A stretch of DNA of 64,000 nt from Maricaulis parjimensis (GTDB lineage Bacteria; Pseudomonadota; Alphaproteobacteria; Caulobacterales; Maricaulaceae). Location of the stretch: positions 124,001 to 188,000 of the forward strand of contig NZ_JADOTT010000004.1 of assembly GCF_016817355.1 (NCBI RefSeq), read 5' to 3'. A program made the translations under genes and the position numbers. Shown here piece by piece: positions 1-9,130 of the stretch (position 1 is the stretch's first letter; every line of letters starts with the position of its first letter). Under the pieces are notes generated by a model. The model was given only the letters and a program-made list of their open reading frames with translations, did no database searches and had not been told where the DNA came from.

Positions 1-373
1 AGATCACCACATCCACGGGCATATTGCCGGTCGAGAAGAGATCGCCCCAGGCCGGATCGAGATAGTTCTGGGCTCGCACCCGGGCAATCCGGGTCGGGGT
101 CGAAAACAGGGAATGGGCGACCTGGCAGGCCACCATATTGGTTTCGTCCGAATAGGTGACGGCGACCAGAAGGTCCGCTTCCCGCGCGCCCGCTTTTTCC
201 AGCACATCGGGATGCGAGGCGTGGCCGACCACACCGCGGACATCCAGATCGGTGACGACATTGTCGATCAGCTCGGTCGACCAGTCGACGACGGTGACCG
301 CATTGCCTTCCCGGGCGAGGGCCCGGGCGATACCGACACCAACCTGGCCGGCGCCGCAGACTATGGCTTTCAT
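1..373 (-). CDS. trkA: Trk potassium uptake regulator TrkA, N-terminal part (gene runs off the window)
   Basis: The first 124 codons of TrkA are present, with the ATG at 373-371; the rest lies outside the window. TrkA is the peripheral cytoplasmic NAD(H)-binding RCK subunit that gates the TrkH/TrkG potassium channel. The N-terminus begins MKAIVCGAGQVG, a GxGxxG Rossmann motif, followed by the acidic end of the second strand (VTVVDW) and the RCK-typical stretch ADLLVAVTYSDETNMVACQ. It lies 21 bp downstream of ntrX on the same strand. The trkA-next-to-ntrYX arrangement is common in alphaproteobacteria, so it may be read through from the ntr genes. Only the start is visible, so the second RCK domain cannot be checked. 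Confidence 0.9.
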   Translation of the reverse strand, partial: MKAIVCGAGQVGVGIARALAREGNAVTVVDWSTELIDNVVTDLDVRGVVGHASHPDVLEKAGAREADLLVAVTYSDETNMVACQVAHSLFSTPTRIARVRAQNYLDPAWGDLFSTGNMPVDVVI

Positions 374-394
374 TCGATTTCCGTCCGTTCCGCG

Positions 395-1783
395 CTAGGC
401 CGCGCCTTCCCGACCCGTATTGCCGACACCAAGCGATTTCAGCTTGCGATGCAAGGCCGAGCGCTCCATGCCGATAAAGGCTGCCGTTCGCGAGATATTG
501 CCACCAAACCGGTCGATCTGCGCTTTGAGGTATTCGCGTTCGAAATTCTCCCGGGCTTCGCGCAAAGACAAGGCAATCATTTTCTCTGCGTCAAACCCGG
601 CTTCCTGATTTTCCCGCGTCACGACTTCCGACGGCAGGCTTTCCAGCGTGATCGGCTCAGCCGCACCACCCGTGGCCAGGATCAGCAAGCGCTCAATATT
701 ATTGCGCAATTGGCGCACATTCCCGGGCCAGCTATGCGCCTGCAGGGCCGCCATCACATCCTCGCCGAACTCCCGCTTGGCGAATCCGGCCGATGTGGTC
801 AGACGATCCACGAAATGGTGGACGAGCGAGGGTATGTCCTCGCGACGCTCGGCCAGAGCCGGAACCGTAACCGGCACAACGGCCAGGCGATGGTACAAAT
901 CCTCGCGGAAAGTGCCTTCCTGGATGCGCGTATTGAGATCCTGCGCTGTGGAGGAAATCACCCGCACATTGACCTGCACATCCTTGGCTCCACCAATCCG
1001 GCGGAAGCGCTGCTCCACCAGAAGCCGCAGAAGCTTGGATTGGGTTTCTCGCGGCATGTCGGCAATCTCGTCCAGATAGAGCGTCCCGCCATGGGCGCGC
1101 TCCAGCAGACCGACATGCTTGACCGAACCGTCATCATTTTCGCGGCCGAACAGCTCCAGCTCGACACCTTCCGGTGACATGCCGGGAGCGCTCACCGCGA
1201 CAAAATCAGCCGCAGCACGCGGCGAAGCTTCATGGATCAGGCGCGCCACGGTCTCCTTGCCCGCGCCCGATGGGCCCCGGATCAAAACCCGGCTATTGGT
1301 CGGCGCAACGCGCTCGATCAATTGGCGAACCTGGACGATGCCCGTGCTCTCACCGATCAGCGAACTCTGCACCTCTGTACGCGCCCGCAATTGCGCGTTT
1401 TCGCTGCGCAGCCGGCTGGTCTCCAATGCCCGCTTCACCGTCAGCAGAAGCTTGTCGCTCTTGAACGGTTTTTCCAGGAAGTCATAGGCCCCCTTGCGGA
1501 TGGCTGCGACCGCCGTCTCGATGGTTCCGTGACCGGAGATCACGATGACCGGGAGGTCCGGATCGAGCGCCCGGAACTCATCCAGCAGCTCAATCCCGTC
1601 CAGTCGCGAGCCCTGCAGCCAGACATCGAGAATGATCAGGGACGGCTTGCGCGCCCGGATGGCCTCCAGGGCGGCATCGGCATCCCCGGCTTCGCGCGGT
1701 TCATACCCGTCATCCTCGAGCAGCCCCCCGATGAGTTCCCGGATATCGGCCTCGTCATCAACGATGAGAATATCCCTAGCCAT
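395..1783 (-). CDS. ntrX: Nitrogen regulation response regulator NtrX
   Basis: This is the cytoplasmic response regulator paired with the NtrY kinase, 462 aa. The receiver domain (about 1-120) has acidic residues D9/D10, phospho-acceptor D53 and K105. The AAA+ domain has Walker A (GPSGAGKE, K176) and Walker B (GGTLYLDEIAD, D238/E239), plus the FREDLYHRL arginine-finger region. A Fis-type helix-turn-helix ends the protein. The stretch after ELFG (about 211-226), where a sigma54 activator carries GAFTGA, reads RENDDGSVKHVG, so the sigma54 contact loop is absent. Loss of GAFTGA is known for several alphaproteobacterial NtrX proteins. The stop of ntrY is 3 bp upstream of its start, so the two are co-transcribed. 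Confidence 0.93.
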   Translation of the reverse strand: MARDILIVDDEADIRELIGGLLEDDGYEPREAGDADAALEAIRARKPSLIILDVWLQGSRLDGIELLDEFRALDPDLPVIVISGHGTIETAVAAIRKGAYDFLEKPFKSDKLLLTVKRALETSRLRSENAQLRARTEVQSSLIGESTGIVQVRQLIERVAPTNSRVLIRGPSGAGKETVARLIHEASPRAAADFVAVSAPGMSPEGVELELFGRENDDGSVKHVGLLERAHGGTLYLDEIADMPRETQSKLLRLLVEQRFRRIGGAKDVQVNVRVISSTAQDLNTRIQEGTFREDLYHRLAVVPVTVPALAERREDIPSLVHHFVDRLTTSAGFAKREFGEDVMAALQAHSWPGNVRQLRNNIERLLILATGGAAEPITLESLPSEVVTRENQEAGFDAEKMIALSLREARENFEREYLKAQIDRFGGNISRTAAFIGMERSALHRKLKSLGVGNTGREGAA

Positions 1784-1786
1784 GCA

Positions 1787-4027
1787 TCATGCCTCCTGCG
1801 CAGACGCAAACTGGTCCGTGGCCGTGTCGGTCAGTGGAAAGACAAGGCGCACAATGGCCCCCTCGCCCTCTTCCGGCACATCCAGTTCCAGTCGTCCCTT
1901 ATGGTCTTCCATGACGCGCTTGACGATGGCCAGGCCGAGGCCCGTCCCCTTCTCGCGCGTTGTCATATAAGGCTCAGTGAGCCGTTCACGGTTGGGAACC
2001 GGCCAGCCCAGCCCATTGTCCTGAACCTCGATCACGGCGAAGCCATCCACAGCCCGCAAGCTGACAGCGACCCGGCCCGGCTGATCATCCTTCTCCATGC
2101 GCGAACTGACGCTTTCGCAGGCATTCTTGAGGATGTTGGCCAATGCCTGGCTCGACAGGCGCGCGTCACATAGGGCGTGCACATGGGCAGACGGCTGATC
2201 GAAGGGAATCTCGATATTCGGTGAGGCCACGCGCTGGGTGAAGACAGCGGATTTGACCAGATCGGTCATTTCGACGCTTTCCACTTTCGGCTGCGGCATG
2301 CGGGCAAAGGAGGAGAATTCGTCCACCATCCGGCCGATATCGCTGACCTGCCGAACAATGGTTTCCACACACCGGTCGAAAGTCTCGACATCGGTCTGGA
2401 TATCATCGCGGTATTTGCGGCGGATCCGCTCGGCCGACAACTGGATCGGGGTGAGCGGATTCTTGATTTCATGGGCAATGCGGCGCGCGACTTCCCGCCA
2501 GGCGGCATTGCGCTGTGCCGTGACCAGACGCGTCACATCATCAAATGTGATCACCAGCCCGGCCTCTTCATCCATCGAGGCGCGGACCGTCAGATGGCGC
2601 TCCTGCTCGTCATCACCCTGCAGATCAACCTGGCCTTCGGCCACCGAGCCCGGACGGCGGCGGGCCTGCTGCACGATTTCCACGAGGGCGGGCGTCACTT
2701 CGCCGATATCTACCCCGATCAGATCATCGGTTCCCGGGCTGAGCAGGGAAATCGCGGAGCGGTTTATCAGCGTGATATGGTCATCGCCGTCCAGACCGAT
2801 AACGCCGGCCCGCACACCGGCCAGAATGGCTTCCATGAAGGCCCGGCGCTTTTCCGACTCGGCGTGGGATTCGATCAGCTCGCGACGCTGGGAGCGCAAT
2901 TGCCGGGTCATCCGGTTGAAGGCCCGGGCCAAGGCGGAAATCTCGTCATCATCCCGGCCCATCTGCACGCGTGCGTCCAGATCCCCGCGGCGCACGCGTT
3001 CGGCGGCCGCGACCAGGCGGGAGACCGGCGTCGCCACGCGGGTCGCCGCTGTCAGGGCCAGCCAGATCGAACCGATGAGAAGCAGGATACCCACTTCGAA
3101 ATAAAGGAAATAGAAGGTCTGCCGGATCCGGCTTTCCTGCTGCGAGGCATCGCGCAATTCACGGCGGGCCGCCCCCATCTGGCGGAAAAGGGCAATATCC
3201 ATCGGATGGGAAATGAAAAGATAGGCGTCCGGATAGGCTTCGATGCGGTAGAGCAGGCGCATCACATCGGCAGCGTCTGCAGAGGTGTCGGGCGTCGTGA
3301 CCGCCACATCGCCCTCACCCGCCAACTCGTAGAGCCGGGGTGACGGCGCGACATATTCCTCATTCTCCCGGAACTGGGTGCGCGCCAGCAGCGTGCCGCG
3401 ACCATCCACCAGATAGGCCGCCACGAAGCCGCGCTGGGCCGCCTGGTTGGACAGGTAGCGCACATACTGGATCCGGCTGGAGGTGAAGGCATCTACAGCC
3501 TCCGGCTGGCTCAGGTCATAGGCCATGGCGCGCAGCTGGTCGGACGCGAATTCCGCTTCGCGGTTGTAGAAGCCCAGCGCCACCGTCTCCATCTGGTCGA
3601 CCATGGTGGAGACGCGATTGCCGAACCAATAGTCCACACCCCGGCTGATCACGGCGCCGAGGAAAAGGGCCGAGAGAATGGCTGGCGTGGCAGCCGCAAT
3701 CGAGAACAGGGCGACGAAGCGCAGATGCAGGCGCGGCGCCGGCTCGCCGAAGCGGCGGGCCCGGAAACGGCGCACAAAACGCAAGGTGACCACGCCGGCC
3801 AGACCGGTGATCAGGACGGCATTGCCGATCAGGATGCCGATCGCATAACGGCTGCGCGAACCGGTCAGCCCGCCTTCGTTCAGCAGGATAAAGGCCGCAG
3901 CGGAGAGCAGGCTGAGCGAGACGACGAAGCCAATACCGAACAGCGCCGCCGATTGGGGCGAGATGTTGCGGATCAGGGTTCTGGTCGAAGATTGCGGCAA
4001 GGACGCTCTCATGCGTGAGTCAGGCAC
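1787..4027 (-). CDS. ntrY: Nitrogen regulation sensor histidine kinase NtrY
   Basis: This is the membrane sensor kinase, 746 aa, that phosphorylates NtrX. N-terminal transmembrane segments (roughly 25-50, 58-82, 105-130) precede a periplasmic sensor region. A further transmembrane helix (about 310-330) leads to a HAMP domain and a PAS domain. The HisKA motif is RRIAHEIKNPLTPIQL, and the HATPase domain carries DNGLGW and GTGLGLAIV. It belongs to the ntrBC-ntrYX block and is followed after 3 bp by ntrX. The start is the outermost ATG at 4027; an internal ATG five codons later (MRASLPQ) is equally possible. The ligand is not established for the family; redox and nitrogen signals have been proposed. 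Confidence 0.92.
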   Translation of the reverse strand: MPDSRMRASLPQSSTRTLIRNISPQSAALFGIGFVVSLSLLSAAAFILLNEGGLTGSRSRYAIGILIGNAVLITGLAGVVTLRFVRRFRARRFGEPAPRLHLRFVALFSIAAATPAILSALFLGAVISRGVDYWFGNRVSTMVDQMETVALGFYNREAEFASDQLRAMAYDLSQPEAVDAFTSSRIQYVRYLSNQAAQRGFVAAYLVDGRGTLLARTQFRENEEYVAPSPRLYELAGEGDVAVTTPDTSADAADVMRLLYRIEAYPDAYLFISHPMDIALFRQMGAARRELRDASQQESRIRQTFYFLYFEVGILLLIGSIWLALTAATRVATPVSRLVAAAERVRRGDLDARVQMGRDDDEISALARAFNRMTRQLRSQRRELIESHAESEKRRAFMEAILAGVRAGVIGLDGDDHITLINRSAISLLSPGTDDLIGVDIGEVTPALVEIVQQARRRPGSVAEGQVDLQGDDEQERHLTVRASMDEEAGLVITFDDVTRLVTAQRNAAWREVARRIAHEIKNPLTPIQLSAERIRRKYRDDIQTDVETFDRCVETIVRQVSDIGRMVDEFSSFARMPQPKVESVEMTDLVKSAVFTQRVASPNIEIPFDQPSAHVHALCDARLSSQALANILKNACESVSSRMEKDDQPGRVAVSLRAVDGFAVIEVQDNGLGWPVPNRERLTEPYMTTREKGTGLGLAIVKRVMEDHKGRLELDVPEEGEGAIVRLVFPLTDTATDQFASAQEA

Positions 4028-4096
4028 GCATCTTTACGCTCACGTTGCACAAAATCAACAAACGTTACGCATGGGCAACAGACTGGTGTGGCAGGC

Positions 4097-5359
4097 CTAT
4101 TCGCCCTCTTCCTCGTCCAGCTCGGCGAGACGCCGGGCCAGGGTGTTGCGATTGAGCCCCAGCAATTCGGCCGCCTTGGAGCGATTGCCATTGCAGCGGT
4201 CCAACGCTTGCGAGAACAGGGCCCGCTCCACCGAGTCCACCGCGACCTGACGCGCATCCGGACTGGAAAGTGCCAGCGCCGCCAGGGCATTGGCATGCAC
4301 GGAGATTTCCTCTGCCGTATCGCCACTATCGGTTTTCAGCGCGTCCACCACATCACTCAACGAGGCAACCCGCCCCCGTGTGGCCAGCGACAGGCGCGAC
4401 AGGACACTTCGCAACTCGACCACATTCCCGGTCCAAGGCGAATTGGTCAGATAATCGACCGCTTCCTTCGACAGACGGACCACGGCCTGCTGGTCGCGAC
4501 GGGCGAATTGCGAAAGGAAGGCTTCGCACAGGGCCGGAATATCACTGCGGCGTTCACGCAGCGGCGGCACCGTGATGATGCATTCGCTGAGCCGGGCGGC
4601 CAGGCGCGTATCGAGCGGGCTGGACGGCGCCTGGGAGGCGGTGGCGATCACGCGGCCCCCGCCGCCATCGAGCGCATCCCGGGCGGCGCGCTGTTGGTCG
4701 GCATTCCATTCTTCCAGCCGCAGCCAGACAACTTGTTTGGCGGCCTGGGTCGAGCCGAAGATTTCCGACGCCGTGTTCGACGGCGTGACGACAACTGCAT
4801 CGTCCGACGATATGCCGCGCGCGCGAAGCAGGGCTTCGGCGGCCTGGCGCTTTCCGACCCCGGGCTCGCCCGTGATCATCACATGGGCCTGGCTGGTCGC
4901 TGCCCGGGCGATCGCCTTGAAGGCAGACTGCATGGCAACGGACTGGCCAATGAAACCGGTCGGCTCTTCGGTCGTGCGGGTGCGCTGCGAGGTCTTCACA
5001 TCGCCCAGAGCCGCTTCCACGGCGGCGACCATGTCATCAAGATCAAACGGTTTGGGCAGGTATTCAAACACCCCGCCCTTGGCCGCATTGATGGCGGTGG
5101 AGGCGGTCGCTTGCGCGCTCATCACGATGACCGGCATTTGCGGACGCAGGCGCGAGACGAGGCCAAGATTTTCCAGGAAATTGGTCCCGTCCAGCAGAAC
5201 GTCGGCCAAAAGGAGATCGCCTTCCCCATTGCGGATCCAGCCCAGCGCCGTGTCCGGCGAGGCGGTGGCGCGGACCTGGAAACCGGCCGAGCCCAGTGCG
5301 CGCGACAGGATGAGTTTCAGGCTTTCATCGTCCTCGAGGAGCAGGATGCGTGCGCTCAC
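4097..5359 (-). CDS. ntrC: NtrC-like response regulator with a degenerate AAA+ domain
   Basis: This partner of NtrB has 420 aa, against about 470-480 for NtrC of enteric bacteria. The receiver domain is intact (D53, K103). Walker A is present (GEPGVGKR, 164-171). The protein is shortened after Walker A: there is no ELFG-GAFTGA segment, and where Walker B (GGTLFLDE) belongs it reads QVVWLRLEEWNA (209-220). The sensor and RERRSDIP regions and the C-terminal Fis-type HTH (CNGNRSKAAELLGLNRNTL) are kept. It therefore probably still binds DNA but is unlikely to act as a sigma54 ATPase activator. Caulobacter NtrC is also described as lacking GAFTGA. It overlaps the ntrB stop by 4 bp and follows it in one operon. 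Confidence 0.9.
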   Translation of the reverse strand: MSARILLLEDDESLKLILSRALGSAGFQVRATASPDTALGWIRNGEGDLLLADVLLDGTNFLENLGLVSRLRPQMPVIVMSAQATASTAINAAKGGVFEYLPKPFDLDDMVAAVEAALGDVKTSQRTRTTEEPTGFIGQSVAMQSAFKAIARAATSQAHVMITGEPGVGKRQAAEALLRARGISSDDAVVVTPSNTASEIFGSTQAAKQVVWLRLEEWNADQQRAARDALDGGGGRVIATASQAPSSPLDTRLAARLSECIITVPPLRERRSDIPALCEAFLSQFARRDQQAVVRLSKEAVDYLTNSPWTGNVVELRSVLSRLSLATRGRVASLSDVVDALKTDSGDTAEEISVHANALAALALSSPDARQVAVDSVERALFSQALDRCNGNRSKAAELLGLNRNTLARRLAELDEEEGE

Positions 5360-6405
5360 GGTGTGACCTCTCTGGCAATCGGCAGCCGCAAATGGAAGAC
5401 GGTCTGCCCCGGATGACTTTCATAATCGAGCTGCCCGTCATGGAGGGCAGCCACACGGGCGGCAAAGGCCAGTCCCAATCCCTCACCCGCCGGCTTCGTC
5501 GTGACGAAGGGGGTGAAGATACCCGATCCCAGCGTATCGGGAATGCCCGGCCCATTATCGCGCACGCTGAGAACGAGCGGCGTGGAATTGGCCCCGGTCC
5601 GGCTTTTCGGGCCCGTATCAAAGCGTGTTTCCACGCTGATCCGGGCATCGGGCTGGCCGCGCAGCGCATCGAGCGCATTGCGCAACAGGTTCAGGACGAC
5701 CTGAAGCAGCAGGTCCCGGTCACCCATGACATTGGGCAGGGAGGGATCGAAACCCTCCCGCAGGATCGACTTGGCATCCGCGTCAGCACGGGCCAGCGAT
5801 TCCATCGCGGCAACCGCCAGCCGGTTGAGATTGATCTCGCTGAGCTCGCCAAGACGGATATCCCCGACCCGGCTCCAATGGTCGGCCAAACGCGTGATCC
5901 GGTCGACATCCTGGATGATGACATGGGCCAGTTCGGCGGCGGCATCGATATCATTCTCGCGCTTGATCAGCTGCGCCGCACCGCGGACGCTGGCGAGCGG
6001 GTTTTTCAGCTCATGCGCCAGCATGCGGCCAAAGCCGAGCGCTGGCGCTTCCGATGCGCGGGCACCGGTCTCCCGGTGCGGCAGGACGGACAGGGTGACA
6101 CTGCCGCTCTCATCCGCCCAGCGTGCGTGCAAATCGAACGGCCCCCCATGGCCCAGAGCCAGACCGAGCCCGACGACCGTTCGTCGGGCGGCACAGGCCT
6201 GTTCCACGATCTCGGCCAGATGGGAGCAGAGCGGTGAATGCGTGCCGAACTGCCCCTTGCGCATGACGCGCTTGGACAGGCCCAGCCATTCCTCCGCCTG
6301 GGTATTGGCCCAGATGAAGGCCCCCTCCTGCGAGAATTGCAGCAAGGGAATCGCCGCCATCTCTGCCGCCAGTTCGGCCGGATCCGTGACAGGCAGCTCG
6401 CTCAT
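5356..6405 (-). CDS. ntrB: Nitrogen regulation histidine kinase NtrB
   Basis: This cytoplasmic histidine kinase/phosphatase of 349 aa has no membrane segment, as expected for NtrB. An N-terminal PAS-like domain (about 10-110) is followed by HisKA with [15 protein letters not shown], phospho-acceptor H131. The HATPase domain has the N box ([10 protein letters not shown]) and DNGPGIP and GEGLGLAF glycine boxes. It controls the phosphorylation of NtrC in response to nitrogen status through PII. It overlaps dusB by 4 bp upstream and ntrC by 4 bp downstream. The dusB(nifR3)-ntrB-ntrC order matches the classical alphaproteobacterial operon. Confidence 0.93.
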   Translation of the reverse strand: MSELPVTDPAELAAEMAAIPLLQFSQEGAFIWANTQAEEWLGLSKRVMRKGQFGTHSPLCSHLAEIVEQACAARRTVVGLGLALGHGGPFDLHARWADESGSVTLSVLPHRETGARASEAPALGFGRMLAHELKNPLASVRGAAQLIKRENDIDAAAELAHVIIQDVDRITRLADHWSRVGDIRLGELSEINLNRLAVAAMESLARADADAKSILREGFDPSLPNVMGDRDLLLQVVLNLLRNALDALRGQPDARISVETRFDTGPKSRTGANSTPLVLSVRDNGPGIPDTLGSGIFTPFVTTKPAGEGLGLAFAARVAALHDGQLDYESHPGQTVFHLRLPIAREVTP

Positions 6406-7397
6406 GCGACCGCCCGGCCTTCCGGCTGCTCCAACCGGGCCAAGGCATCACGGACCGCCGCCGGGCTGTCAGCCCGGCATAGGGTCGCGCGGATGGCAGT
6501 GCGCCATTCTGCATCACAGGTCGAAGCCTCATCATCCATGAAGGAGGCGAAATGCTTGCGCATCATGCGAATGCCGAGATGCTCGCCATAATGCTCCAGA
6601 GAGATCTCGAACTGCGCCGCCAAGGCTTTGATCTTCTCATCCCAACTGGCGAGACGGGGCTGCCCCATCAGTTCGGCACCGATCTCGCCGACCAGCCAGG
6701 GTCGACCCTGGGCCGCCCGTCCGATCATCACGGCATCGGCGCCCGATTGGGCCAGGGCTTCGCGGGCATGATCGGCGGTCAGGATGTCACCATTGACGAT
6801 GACCGGGATGGACACGGCCTCTTTCACGGGGCGAACCGCCGACCAGTCGGCCTCACCCTTGTAGAATTGCTGGCGCGTGCGGCCATGCACCGTGACCATT
6901 TGCACACCGGCATCCTGCGCCCGCTTCGCCAGTTCCGGCGCGTTGAGACTGTCATGATCCCAGCCCAGGCGCATTTTCAGGGTCACGGGAATCTCCACCG
7001 CGGCCACGGTCGCCTCGATCAGGGTCAGGGCATGGTCCAGATCCCGCATCAGGGCGGAGCCGGACAGACCCTTGGTCACCTGGCGGGCCGGACAGCCCAT
7101 ATTGATGTCGACAATGTCGGCGCCGGCATCAGCGGCGATCTTCGCCCCCTCGCCCATCCAGTGCGCCTCGCGGCCGGCCAGCTGGATCACGCAGGGCGAC
7201 AGGGAGGCATCCAGCGCCGCTTTGCGCACCATGTCGACGCGTCCGCGGGCCAGCGCATCGCTCGCCACCATTTCCGACACGACCATGCCCGCGCCGAAAG
7301 CCTGGACCTGACAGCGGAAGGGCAGATCCGTGACACCCGACATCGGGGCCAGAACGGCCGGATTCGCGATCCTGTGGTTCCCAATGGCAAAGGGCAT
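6402..7397 (-). CDS. dusB: tRNA-dihydrouridine synthase (DusB/NifR3 family)
   Basis: This FMN-dependent enzyme reduces specific uridines in the tRNA D-loop to dihydrouridine, 331 aa. The N-terminal TIM barrel begins with [12 protein letters not shown]. The active site reads [14 protein letters not shown], with catalytic C102. Further FMN-binding segments are [14 protein letters not shown] and VIVNGDI, and [16 protein letters not shown] lies near the end of the barrel. The C-terminal helical domain begins around residue 240. It is the first gene of the dusB-ntrB-ntrC-ntrY-ntrX run and is divergent from ispDF across 84 bp, which should hold both promoters. Confidence 0.93.
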   Translation of the reverse strand: MPFAIGNHRIANPAVLAPMSGVTDLPFRCQVQAFGAGMVVSEMVASDALARGRVDMVRKAALDASLSPCVIQLAGREAHWMGEGAKIAADAGADIVDINMGCPARQVTKGLSGSALMRDLDHALTLIEATVAAVEIPVTLKMRLGWDHDSLNAPELAKRAQDAGVQMVTVHGRTRQQFYKGEADWSAVRPVKEAVSIPVIVNGDILTADHAREALAQSGADAVMIGRAAQGRPWLVGEIGAELMGQPRLASWDEKIKALAAQFEISLEHYGEHLGIRMMRKHFASFMDDEASTCDAEWRTAIRATLCRADSPAAVRDALARLEQPEGRAVA

Positions 7398-7481
7398 GCG
7401 GCTGGACTAATCCTGAACAGGCTGAAAAACAAAAATAAGCTAGCGACTATGCTGCGTTGCGGCAATGGATGAGGATTTGGG

Positions 7482-8633
7482 ATGAAGATCGGCGCCATCA
7501 TAGTTGCCGCCGGGCGCGGCGAGCGCGCAGGCGGCGGAATTCCCAAACAATTCCGTAGACTGGCGGGAAAGAGCGTTCTGGCGCGCAGCTATGCGGCTTT
7601 GCGGGCTCACCCTGCGATTGCTGCAATTGTCCTGGTGACCAACCCGCAGGATACCGCCTTGCTGGAGGGCGTGGACAAGGAAGTCGGCGAAACCACGGTC
7701 AAGATTCCTGGCGGGGCTACAAGATCCGACTCGGTACGGGCCGGGCTGGCCGCCATGACGCAGGCCGGTGTCGATGCCGTCATGGTCCATGACGCCGCCC
7801 GTCCCTTCGTCTCGGCCGATCTGATCGACCGGCTCGCCACAGCGCTGGAAGACCATGCCGCAATCATCCCGGTCATACCGGTGACGGATGCCCTGATGCG
7901 TCTGTCTGCGTCCGGCGAGATCAGTGAACCCGTGGACCGTGAAACGCTGGGTGCCGCCCAGACACCCCAGGCTTTCCGGCTCGACACGCTCATCGCCGCC
8001 CATGAGCGCGCCGCGGGGGCCAGCTATGCCGATGACGCCGCGGTCATTCGCGCGGCAGGCGGTGCGGTCTTTGCCGTGCCGGGCGAGAACGGTAATTACA
8101 AACTCACCCGTCCGGAGGATTTCCAACGTGCCGAGGCCGAAATGATGTCACCCGCAATCACAGTGACCGGACAGGGCTTTGACGTGCACCGGCTGGAACC
8201 GGCCGACAGGATGTGGCTGTGCGGCGTGGAGCTGCAGGAAGGCCTGGGCCTGGTCGGCCATTCCGACGCAGATGCCGGGCTGCACGCGGTCACGGACGCG
8301 GTACTGGGCTGTGCCGGAGCCGGCGATATTGGCCAGCATTTCCCGCCCTCCGATCCGCAATGGCGCGGCGCCGCGTCGGACAAATTCCTGCTGCACGCCC
8401 TCAAACTCCTGCGCGAAGCCGGCGGTGAGATCGTGCATGCGGATGTCACCCTGATCTGCGAACGCCCGAAAATCGGCAAGTATCGCGACGCCATGCGGAC
8501 CCGTCTGGCGGAGATATTGGGACTTCCGGAGGCCCGGGTGAATATCAAGGCGACCACGACAGAAAAGCTCGGCTTTACCGGGCGCGGCGAAGGCCTGGCC
8601 GCACAGGCCATCGTAACGGCGAGGATGACATGA
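7482..8633 (+). CDS. ispDF: Bifunctional IspD/IspF enzyme of the MEP isoprenoid pathway
   Basis: This is a single 383-aa fusion of two non-consecutive MEP pathway enzymes. Residues 1 to about 222 are IspD (2-C-methyl-D-erythritol 4-phosphate cytidylyltransferase), with the nucleotide-binding start IIVAAGRGERAGGGIPKQF and VHDAARPFVS. Residues from about 226 are IspF (2,4-cyclodiphosphate synthase), with GQGFDVHRLE, the metal-binding H in HSDADAGLHAVTDA and the end NIKATTTEKLGFTGRGEG. The fusion is frequent in alphaproteobacteria. The end overlaps cinA by 4 bp (ATGA), suggesting translational coupling. The gene acts in the cytoplasm upstream of ubiquinone and undecaprenyl synthesis. Confidence 0.95.
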   Translation: MKIGAIIVAAGRGERAGGGIPKQFRRLAGKSVLARSYAALRAHPAIAAIVLVTNPQDTALLEGVDKEVGETTVKIPGGATRSDSVRAGLAAMTQAGVDAVMVHDAARPFVSADLIDRLATALEDHAAIIPVIPVTDALMRLSASGEISEPVDRETLGAAQTPQAFRLDTLIAAHERAAGASYADDAAVIRAAGGAVFAVPGENGNYKLTRPEDFQRAEAEMMSPAITVTGQGFDVHRLEPADRMWLCGVELQEGLGLVGHSDADAGLHAVTDAVLGCAGAGDIGQHFPPSDPQWRGAASDKFLLHALKLLREAGGEIVHADVTLICERPKIGKYRDAMRTRLAEILGLPEARVNIKATTTEKLGFTGRGEGLAAQAIVTARMT

Positions 8634-9130
8634 TTTTCAACCACTCCCTGATCGACCAGGCGGAGACCCTGTTGGACCGCGCCCGCACCGCTGGCGTTAT
8701 GATCGCCACCGCCGAGTCTTGCACGGGCGGGCTGGTGAGCGGATTACTGACGGAAATCCCCGGCTCCTCCGACGTGGTGGACCGGGCTTTCATCACCTAT
8801 TCCAACGAAGCCAAAACGGAAATGCTGGGTGTTCCGGCCCGCATTATCGAGGGGCATGGTGCGGTCTCGGCCGAAGTTGCCAAGATCATGGCGAAAGAGG
8901 CCCTGCTCCGGTCCAATGCCGATATCGCTGTGGCGATCACCGGTGTCGCCGGGCCGGGCGGTTCGGAACGCAAACCCGCCGGACTGGTCCATTTCGGACT
9001 GGCCTGCCGGGACCATCCCACCCGCACCATCGTCCAGCGTTTCGGGGATCGCGGCCGCGATGCCGTCCGGCTGGCCAGCGTCGCCACGGCGCTCGACCTG
9101 TTAGCCGAGGGCGTCGATCTCTTCCGCTAG
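8630..9130 (+). CDS. cinA: CinA C-terminal domain protein / nicotinamide-nucleotide amidase (PncC)
   Basis: A 166-aa stand-alone CinA C-terminal domain. The family deamidates nicotinamide mononucleotide to nicotinate mononucleotide in the pyridine nucleotide salvage cycle. Family hallmarks are ATAESCTGGLVSGLLT near the N-terminus, DRAFITYSNEAKTEMLGV and AITGVAGPGGSERKPAGLV. The longer CinA form has an N-terminal MoaB-like domain that is absent here, as is usual in alphaproteobacteria. The start ATG overlaps the ispDF stop (ATGA). Its last 30 bp overlap, tail to tail, the end of the Coq10/RatA-like gene on the other strand. Confidence 0.9.
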   Translation: MIFNHSLIDQAETLLDRARTAGVMIATAESCTGGLVSGLLTEIPGSSDVVDRAFITYSNEAKTEMLGVPARIIEGHGAVSAEVAKIMAKEALLRSNADIAVAITGVAGPGGSERKPAGLVHFGLACRDHPTRTIVQRFGDRGRDAVRLASVATALDLLAEGVDLFR

